Below, piece after piece: positions 59,253 to 64,000 of a stretch of DNA of 64,000 bases; the stretch's first letter is position 1, and each line of letters begins with the position of its first letter. The notes under the pieces were generated by a model that was given only the letters and a program-made list of their open reading frames with translations, did no database searches and had not been told where the DNA came from. The stretch is from positions 3,216,501-3,280,500 of the forward strand of contig NZ_CP068983.1 in NCBI RefSeq assembly GCF_016801025.1, written 5' to 3'. The stretch is from Paradevosia shaoguanensis. GTDB lineage: Bacteria; Pseudomonadota; Alphaproteobacteria; Rhizobiales; Devosiaceae. Both the position numbers and the translations under genes were made by a program.

Positions 59253-59972
59253 TTAGAGCCTCGCCTTCTTCTGTTCGGTGATGGAGCAACCTGGGATCAA
59301 GCGAGCACCGCTGCGCACATCGCGCTCGGCAAGCTCGCGGAAATAGGCATCAACTTCGGCTGGATTGGTCTTCCAGTAGTGGCCGGCAAGTGCGCGGGCG
59401 TCGGTCACTTCGACTTCCCAATAAGTCACCAGCCCAGTGTTGGTATTCGCCGCCTTGTCGGCCTTCTTGGCTTCGCGGTTGAGTTCGGCGGCGCGCTGCG
59501 CCATGCGCTCGGCTTCTTCTCTGGCCTCAAGATCGCCAACACTGGATTGCTGGAACATGGCTTGCGCGGCACGCTCAGCCTGCTCCTGTTCCTCGCGAAT
59601 GCGTTTCGCCTCCTCGTCCTTGAGGCGCTGCTGTTCGAGGCGGAACGGCTCAACGACCTTTTTGAGCATTTCTATAGCCATCGGGCCTTTGCCGGTGACA
59701 GCCTTGGTCTTGCCGATGAGCGAGTTATAGCGGGCCTGGATGGCGTCCTTTGCGGCGTTGAGAGGCTTTACCTCGGCTTCACGCCGCTCGTCGGCGCGCT
59801 TGTTGGCCGCATTGAGAAGCTCCATGAGCTTCGCAACATCATCGTGCGCTGCCTGGGTTGTGACCGGTTCACCATCTGCCCAATTCTTCGCTTCCTCGAA
59901 CAGAGCCTCGATTTCAATCTGGCTCTCATCGAATGGCGACATGTTGCGAAGTTCGGCAACTGCGCTGCTCAT
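59253..59972 (-). CDS. Phage coiled-coil protein
   Basis: The 239-residue protein is strongly coiled-coil in the middle (RLKDEEAKRIREEQEQAERA and EEAERMAQRAAELNREAKKA) with a globular end (VTYWEVEVTDARALAGHYWK). Proteins of this kind often lie next to ERF or RecT genes. Function not established. Confidence 0.72.
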   Translation of the reverse strand: MSSAVAELRNMSPFDESQIEIEALFEEAKNWADGEPVTTQAAHDDVAKLMELLNAANKRADERREAEVKPLNAAKDAIQARYNSLIGKTKAVTGKGPMAIEMLKKVVEPFRLEQQRLKDEEAKRIREEQEQAERAAQAMFQQSSVGDLEAREEAERMAQRAAELNREAKKADKAANTNTGLVTYWEVEVTDARALAGHYWKTNPAEVDAYFRELAERDVRSGARLIPGCSITEQKKARL

Positions 59973-60148
59973 CTCGACGCCCTTTCGTTCTGACTGGCGC
60001 GGTAAAGCGCCTCAATGCGTTCATGGGGAGGAAGGCCGGCGGAACGTTCTCGGTCCCAATCGGCAAGGATGCGCTCGATCGTGATGTCGGCGCCTTCGCC
60101 GAACTCACCGGGCTCGCGATGGTTGATGCGGCGTGCGGGTTCAGCCAT
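59969..60148 (-). CDS. Phage small hypothetical protein
   Basis: The 59-residue charged protein (MAEPARRINHREPGEFGEGA, then TIERILADWDRERSAGLPPH) has no domain. It is coupled by ATGA to the coiled-coil gene and overlaps the membrane-protein gene by eight bases. Confidence 0.58.
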   Translation of the reverse strand: MAEPARRINHREPGEFGEGADITIERILADWDRERSAGLPPHERIEALYRASQNERASR

Positions 60149-60305
60149 GCCAGCCTCCCAGCAAGGCCACGACCCCAGCCACAACCAGGATCGCGACAAC
60201 CATCATTGCCGAAAGGGCGAGAGACGAAGCGCGGCCGTACATTTCCTGCTGCTGTGCAGGCGTCCATACGGCGGTGCCGCCGGGGAGGGTGGTGAAGGGT
60301 TCCAT
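60141..60305 (-). CDS. Phage small membrane protein
   Basis: The 54-residue protein has one hydrophobic segment (SAMMVVAILVVAGVVALLGG) after a short soluble N-terminus. The start overlaps the previous stop by one base (TGATG). Such small single-pass proteins occur in phage early regions; role unknown. Confidence 0.62.
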   Translation of the reverse strand: MEPFTTLPGGTAVWTPAQQQEMYGRASSLALSAMMVVAILVVAGVVALLGGWHG

Positions 60306-60529
60306 CACTTGCCCTCCCGCGCGCCGTCGAAGTCTTCTGCCTCGATGTCGTAGAGGTCTCGCGGCTCCGCCTCGATGAGGCCGGTACCGTCGCATTCTGG
60401 GCATTTCAGCCCGTAGTCAGGCTCTGCCCACGATGGCTCCCACCACGTGGCGGGTATGATCCGGGCTGGGTGACCAGAACTCTCGAAGCAACAGGGGCAG
60501 TCGGCCACGGACTTGTGCGGTTCCATCAC
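60305..60529 (-). CDS. Phage small zinc-ribbon protein
   Basis: The 74-residue protein has CPCCFESSG and CPECDGTGLIE, giving two CxxC pairs as in zinc ribbons. A DnaJ-like CxxCxGxG pattern is present in the second. ATGA overlap links it to the upstream gene. Function unknown. Confidence 0.66.
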   Translation of the reverse strand: MMEPHKSVADCPCCFESSGHPARIIPATWWEPSWAEPDYGLKCPECDGTGLIEAEPRDLYDIEAEDFDGAREGK

Positions 60530-60777
60530 TTGCCCTCCGCCTTGGCGATGGCGGCGTCGAGGCGCCCGATCTTGGCGTGGTCACCGAAGCCAGTCGCCAT
60601 CGAATAAGCGATCTCGTCTGCAAGATGGGCGCGGAGGGTCGCCAGATGGCTGAATGCTGCCTTCGCCTCGGAAAGACGCATAGCCGGCGCGTTCCGGTTC
60701 GGCCCGAGGTAGAGGTTACGAGAACCGAAACGTCCGACTTTTATCGGGCCCGGCGTATGCTTCACTTCGCTTGCCAT
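60526..60777 (-). CDS. Phage hypothetical protein with HTPGP motif
   Basis: The 83-residue protein begins MASEVKHTPGPIKVGRFGSR. The HTPGPW-like start occurs in many phage early proteins of unknown role. The C-terminal part is helical. Confidence 0.65.
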   Translation of the reverse strand: MASEVKHTPGPIKVGRFGSRNLYLGPNRNAPAMRLSEAKAAFSHLATLRAHLADEIAYSMATGFGDHAKIGRLDAAIAKAEGK

Positions 60778-61071
60778 TTACGCCTCCACCTGGGCGGCGA
60801 TGGCGCGGTCGAAGAGCGCCATGATGTCGGCGTGGGTGGTTTCGGGTGCGTCGTTGAATTTGACGATGCCGCTTTTGTTTCCCCACGGAAGTTGGCGTTC
60901 GATGGCGTCATACGGGGCGCCGTACGCAGTCTGACGGCCCGACGCCTCGAAGAGCGCGCCGAGGATGCAAAAGCATCCGGGGCTAGGCTCATAGGCGCCC
61001 TTACCCCACTTCTCCGGCGTATCGATCAGGGCCTTAGCCGCGATCAGGTTTTCACGAACGGTTGCCATCAT
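60778..61071 (-). CDS. Phage DUF6197-like protein
   Basis: The 97-residue protein has IAAKALIDTPEKWGKGAYEP and CFCILGALFEASG, similar to DUF6197 phage proteins (W-qGa and C-lGAl pattern), then ADIMALFDRAIA. Function unknown. It follows the upstream gene by ATGA overlap. Confidence 0.62.
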   Translation of the reverse strand: MMATVRENLIAAKALIDTPEKWGKGAYEPSPGCFCILGALFEASGRQTAYGAPYDAIERQLPWGNKSGIVKFNDAPETTHADIMALFDRAIAAQVEA

Positions 61072-61412
61072 GCGGCCTCATCATGTTCGAGGGGGAGGGC
61101 GGAGAAATCGGGAAGCGGAGCGCGGCCAGCCTTCTGGTCCGGCGTCAGCTTCGACCAGTTCTCGCGGGAGAAAGGGGAGGCCGCTTCGTGCGCCGCGAGC
61201 AGATCGTCGCGGTACTTCGCCTTCATGGCCTTGATGGTGGAGAAGATGCCCCGGCAGCTTTCAGAGCGCCCATTGAGGCTTTCATGGTTGGCCAAGCCTT
61301 CCAGCTCGCCCATCAGCATGACGTAGGCCGGGTAGTCGGCATCGGCCATTGCGACGACGATTTCGCTGGTCCTGCGCGCTACCCATTCCGGTGCTTGTTT
61401 GTCGAAGGCCAT
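61068..61412 (-). CDS. Phage hypothetical protein
   Basis: The 114-residue protein has EIVVAMADADYPAYVMLMGE and RDDLLAAHEAASPFSRENWS. It appears helical, with no recognised domain. Confidence 0.62.
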   Translation of the reverse strand: MAFDKQAPEWVARRTSEIVVAMADADYPAYVMLMGELEGLANHESLNGRSESCRGIFSTIKAMKAKYRDDLLAAHEAASPFSRENWSKLTPDQKAGRAPLPDFSALPLEHDEAA

Positions 61413-61442
61413 TTGCGCAGCCCCTCCTTGGGGCGGAGGGGG

Positions 61443-61679
61443 TTAGGCGATGCGCCAGATGCGATAGCCGTTGTTTTCAGCGCGGCATACGAACTTCACG
61501 CCATTACGGACACCAAATGCGTAAGCAGAGTAATTCGCTCTTTTGTCCGTCGCAAAGAAGCTGTCGCCGATCTCCATCTGATGAAAGGGATATCGGGCAC
61601 GCCTTGCTCGCTCTGGCAGAGGCACGTTCTTCTCAATGCGGAACTCAGTGTTGGAAGCAACCTTCAGTGCGTTGGTCAT
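61443..61679 (-). CDS. First leftward early phage protein
   Basis: The 78-residue protein has YPFHQMEIGDSFFATDKRAN and RVENNGYRIWRIA-like C-terminal end, a pattern of short phage proteins with YPF..M.vGDSF. It is the first gene of the long leftward operon. The ATG at 61679 has GGAG eight bases upstream, and that Shine-Dalgarno is in the 3' arm of a hairpin. Confidence 0.7.
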   Translation of the reverse strand: MTNALKVASNTEFRIEKNVPLPERARRARYPFHQMEIGDSFFATDKRANYSAYAFGVRNGVKFVCRAENNGYRIWRIA

Positions 61680-61682
61680 TTG

Positions 61683-61707
61683 CTGCTCCATCGGTTTGAT
61701 GGAGCAG
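61683..61707 (-). promoter_or_regulatory. Hairpin burying the ribosome site of the first early gene
   Basis: CTGCTCCATC and GATGGAGCAG form a perfect 10-bp stem with a 5-base loop, directly upstream of the ATG at 61679. On the minus strand the GGAG ribosome site is in the second arm, so it would be masked until the hairpin opens. Transcription passing through might be paired with RNA or protein control. Confidence 0.55.
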
Positions 61708-61709
61708 TC

Positions 61710-61759
61710 TTGCGTTAATCGCAAAGCTAAGTCAAGCGATGTTTTTGCGAACAACGCAA
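61710..61759. promoter_or_regulatory. Pair of phage operators (left)
   Basis: Two copies of TTGCG-N5-CGCAA: at 61710-61724 (spacer TTAAT) and 61745-61759 (spacer AACAA, with an extra T and A giving TTTGCG/CGCAAA). They are 35 bp apart centre to centre, upstream of the leftward early operon. They match the site at 62858-62872. Confidence 0.75.
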
Positions 61760-61845
61760 ATCGTTAAGTGAGCAAACCGACTCGACTCTTCGCGACCATC
61801 GTGCCTTTAATGAGAACAAATAGGGAACAAAATGGGTGGCTAGAA

Positions 61846-62061
61846 ATGAAGAGGATTACGCTGCATGTGCGTTGCGAGGGGTGCAATAAGCTCAGCGCTC
61901 GGGAGATAGCGGAGGGCGGCGGAATGGCGCTGCCGTCCACAGTTGAGGAGCTTATGGAAAGTGCGGAACTTCAAAACCTGCACTTCTGTTGCCCGCGATG
62001 CGAGGGCAACATCGGCCGCATAGTGGCGGTCAACTTCCATGAAAGTGAGAAAGCTGCCTAA
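61846..62061 (+). CDS. Phage four-cysteine zinc protein
   Basis: The 71-residue protein has VRCEGCNKLS and CCPRCEGNIGR, two CxxC pairs as in a zinc ribbon. It is convergent with the repressor gene and divergent from the leftward early operon. The start ATG at 61846 is uncertain; GTG at 61768 would add 26 residues but has no ribosome site. Function unknown. Confidence 0.6.
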   Translation: MKRITLHVRCEGCNKLSAREIAEGGGMALPSTVEELMESAELQNLHFCCPRCEGNIGRIVAVNFHESEKAA

Positions 62062-62792
62062 GGAAGCTCGTTGGTAATGCGGCGGACCCAGGCAAGGATA
62101 TTTACAGTTGTGCCGTTATCAGCGTCTGGGTCGTGGGGAACAACGATGGGCTTGTGCCGCGGATTGGTCGAGCGTGGATGGAATTCGATCCGATCTTTAT
62201 AGAACTCGATCTGCTTCACCGACCATTCAATGATATGGCCGCCTTCGCGTGTCCGCTGAACAACGACGACCATGCCATCCCGCAGGGGAACGCGGTTTGC
62301 AACGTCGTCGTACGCCAAGCCAATGACGCGATCGCCGTCGAGGATTGGGCGCGGGCGTAGGGCATTCATGCTGTCGCCGCGTACGTCGAAAGATAGAACC
62401 CGGGCGTTAGGGAAGTTTGGATCAGATGGTTCCCAGAAGGTTTCGCGCTCGCTCTGGTCGAGGTCGTCAACTTCCCGCCAAGTGCCTGCTGATACGACGC
62501 CGGCAGAAGTCACAGGAACCAGTCCGTTCTTGCTGGGTGTGGCTGTCGACTCTCCAAGTTCTTCAGGCGCGTAGATCTCGCCTGGTGGCATTGCATTGAA
62601 GAATTTACCCATCAGAAGCAGTTCATGCGCTTTGATTTCGCGCGCTTCCTTTCCTGGCTCTTCGGCGAGCATTCGGGTGATGGTGTCGGGGCGGACGTTG
62701 AGAAATCGAGCTAGTTTGGATTTCGCACCGTAGCCGGCGCGCTCCAGCTCGGCATGCAGCCACTCACGTATTTCGTCTCTTTGGTCAGCCAT
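62058..62792 (-). CDS. LexA/CI-type phage repressor
   Basis: The 244-residue protein has an N-terminal HTH (KSKLARFLNVRPDTITRML) and a C-terminal S24 peptidase domain: the nucleophile serine in VRGDSMNAL near residue 142, the lysine in IIEWSVKQIEF, and the self-cleavage Ala-Gly in VVSAGTWREV near residue 100. Such repressors are cleaved under RecA/SOS control. It is divergent from the Cro-like gene across the operators and likely maintains lysogeny. Confidence 0.9.
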   Translation of the reverse strand: MADQRDEIREWLHAELERAGYGAKSKLARFLNVRPDTITRMLAEEPGKEAREIKAHELLLMGKFFNAMPPGEIYAPEELGESTATPSKNGLVPVTSAGVVSAGTWREVDDLDQSERETFWEPSDPNFPNARVLSFDVRGDSMNALRPRPILDGDRVIGLAYDDVANRVPLRDGMVVVVQRTREGGHIIEWSVKQIEFYKDRIEFHPRSTNPRHKPIVVPHDPDADNGTTVNILAWVRRITNELP

Positions 62793-62825
62793 GCTGCATC
62801 TTTGCGAGCGGCGCAGAAAAATCTA

Positions 62826-62872
62826 TCTCGCAAATCGCAAGGACGCTTGACTTAGTTTTGCGATTGACGCAA
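62826..62872. promoter_or_regulatory. Phage operators between repressor and Cro-like genes
   Basis: A strong site TTTTGCG-ATTGA-CGCAAAA covers 62856-62874 (core TTGCG-N5-CGCAA at 62858-62872). A weaker one, TCTCG-N5-CGCAA, covers 62826-62840, 32 bp away. They lie in the 90-bp gap between the divergent repressor and Cro-like genes, the usual place for the right operator. Confidence 0.75.
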
Positions 62873-62881
62873 AAGTATGGC

Positions 62882-63124
62882 ATGCGCACTAAGCCAACAC
62901 GACTAGAACCGGCCGCGGGCATCATCGCCACCTTTGGTGGGGTTGAGGCTGTAGCGGAAATTACGGGGCGGCATGTCTCCCGCGTGTATCGGTGGATGTA
63001 TCCCAAGGAAAGTGGTGGGACTGGCGGGGTAATCCCGCAAGCCGAAGCGTCAAAGCTTCTCAAACATGCCAAGGAGCGGCGTATTCGCATTAGTGCAGCT
63101 TCGTTCTTCGAGGCCGCAGCATGA
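62882..63124 (+). CDS. Cro-like DNA-binding protein
   Basis: The 80-residue protein has a helix-turn-helix: FGGVEAVAEITGRHVSRVYR with a following WMYPKESGGTGG turn, typical for phage Cro/transcription regulators. It is the first rightward gene, divergent from the repressor with operators between. The ATG at 62882 sits 8 bases after the strong operator. It is coupled by ATGA to the next gene. Confidence 0.8.
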   Translation: MRTKPTRLEPAAGIIATFGGVEAVAEITGRHVSRVYRWMYPKESGGTGGVIPQAEASKLLKHAKERRIRISAASFFEAAA

Positions 63125-64000
63125 CCGACAGCGTAGCCGAAGACATGTTGCTTTCGTACTTCGAGCGCTGGGAGCGTCTTGAAGGCGAGAAGGACGCCAT
63201 CAGCGCAGACCTGCGCGAACTGTTTGCCGAAATGAAGGGCAATGGCTTCGACACGAAGGTTGCTCGCAAGGTGTTCCGCGACAGGCTGGACGACAACAGC
63301 ACCGAACGTGCTGAGTTCGAGGCGGTTTACGACCTGTATTGGACTGCGCTTTCCTGGCCTCGCGCGGGACGCGCGCGGGAGAGCGCCGAGAGCACCACCC
63401 ATAACACCAGCGTTCCCGAGGGTTTCGACCCGGAAACGGGCGAAGAGGTCACCGCCTCTCCCAGCGAGCGCCTCATTGCCGCAGCGCGTGATATGCGCGC
63501 CTCCATCGGCAACGAAATCATCGAACCCCAGCCGGAAACGGCTGAGCAGTCGCGCGCGGACACCATCGATCTCCAAAGCATCTCCGTCGATGCTCCGGGC
63601 TGCGCCTCTTTCGCTGGCACGGAGGGCGACGAAGGCCAGCACCCCATTCAGCCGGAAACGGCTGCTATGCCCAACAGCTCGGAGCCGGCACTGGAACAGG
63701 CTCTCTCGGGTACGCAAACGGAATTGATCAATCCTAATAGCGGCCATCGTGACCAGACGTTCGAGGCGTCGGTTGGGCAGCCCCATTCCATTCCGGCCAG
63801 CACCGAGCCCCCCAGCACGCTGGCAGGAGAGGGGAGCGGCGCAAACCCTCACGCTGCTCCCCTCAACCGTACGAGCGATGAACTTAGCCGCATCGCTAGT
63901 GATGCCGTTGGCTACGGCGAGAGTGATCGACGCGCGGATGCGAGCGACCACTCCAATGCAGGAGGCGAAAATGTAGCCGCACCTGACAATGCAGAAACTG
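63121..64000 (+). CDS. GapR-like (DUF2312) phage protein, runs off the window
   Basis: The frame is open from the ATG at 63121 to the last base: 293 codons without a stop. The first 80 residues (LLSYFERWERLEGEKDAISA, LRELFAEMKGNGFDTKVARK and VYDLYWTALSWPR) match the DUF2312/GapR DNA-binding fold, which binds overtwisted DNA ahead of polymerases in alphaproteobacteria. The remaining 210 or so are low complexity, rich in Ser, Glu, Pro and Ala, with a repeated QPETA motif. GapR itself is about 90 residues, so this is a long extended form. The start overlaps the Cro-like stop by ATGA. Confidence 0.78.
   Translation, partial: MTDSVAEDMLLSYFERWERLEGEKDAISADLRELFAEMKGNGFDTKVARKVFRDRLDDNSTERAEFEAVYDLYWTALSWPRAGRARESAESTTHNTSVPEGFDPETGEEVTASPSERLIAAARDMRASIGNEIIEPQPETAEQSRADTIDLQSISVDAPGCASFAGTEGDEGQHPIQPETAAMPNSSEPALEQALSGTQTELINPNSGHRDQTFEASVGQPHSIPASTEPPSTLAGEGSGANPHAAPLNRTSDELSRIASDAVGYGESDRRADASDHSNAGGENVAAPDNAET

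Overview
The window is chromosomal DNA of a GC-rich alphaproteobacterium, most likely a member of the Hyphomicrobiales and possibly close to Devosia. Three observations point there. The core gene order thyA-folA-hflK-hflC-degP-serB-miaA-ilvB-ilvN is the order I know from rhizobial genomes. A biotin-transporter gene carries a BioR-type operator, which is an alphaproteobacterial signal. The coding bias is strongly G/C-ending. The genus is inference; no rRNA is present.

Layout. 1-8.4 kb: end of an ABC-2 permease gene, a divergent SDR/TetR pair, an Hsp70-like ATPase, a DUF1284-bioY operon, a 1.1 kb gene-free stretch packed with dispersed palindromic repeats, a P-loop kinase, and a GntR regulator that is probably BioR, with YdeI-like and CGNR zinc-finger genes. 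8.5-17.9 kb: a tightly overlapped thyA-DUF4424-MazG-GNAT-folA operon (thymidylate/folate cycle), hflK-hflC-degP (membrane proteolysis and periplasmic quality control), then GNAT-serB divergent from miaA. 17.9-27.4 kb: an accessory block between miaA and ilvB with a MATE pump, small envelope proteins, a ribosome-hibernation factor, a cold-shock protein, a two-component system, a LysE exporter and a low-GC HD-phosphohydrolase/YwgA-like pair. 27.4-31.5 kb: ilvB-ilvN preceded by a transcription attenuator with a branched-chain-rich leader peptide, then a hydrolase and a secreted protein. 31.7-40.7 kb: kup, an FMN reductase, a Bcr/CflA pump with divergent TetR, pdxJ, and an ArsR-SRPBCC-(frameshifted membrane protein)-VOC cluster. 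40.7-49.6 kb: an MFS-HEAT fusion, TetR-ilvC, two tandem GFA proteins, UPF0303, PhzF, and leuA. 49.7-52.6 kb: a HisC-like aminotransferase, exported MsrA, a MscS channel and tRNA-Lys(CTT).

From about 52.65 kb to the right edge lies the left part of a prophage integrated at the tRNA-Lys 3' end. It has an integrase, an excisionase-like gene and a long leftward early operon of overlapping small genes (HNH, NinB-like, ERF annealing protein, several zinc ribbons). A LexA/CI-type repressor is divergent from a Cro-like gene and a GapR-like (DUF2312) gene that runs off the window. Copies of a TTGCG-N5-CGCAA inverted repeat flank the repressor region and are probable operators.

The branched-chain amino acid genes (ilvB, ilvN, ilvC, leuA) are spread over about 20 kb in three transcription units. 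The least ordinary items are the BioR operator pair, the ilv attenuator, a hairpin-bearing dispersed repeat present in two inverted copies, the low-GC HD/YwgA cassette, the MFS-HEAT fusion and the prophage switch.
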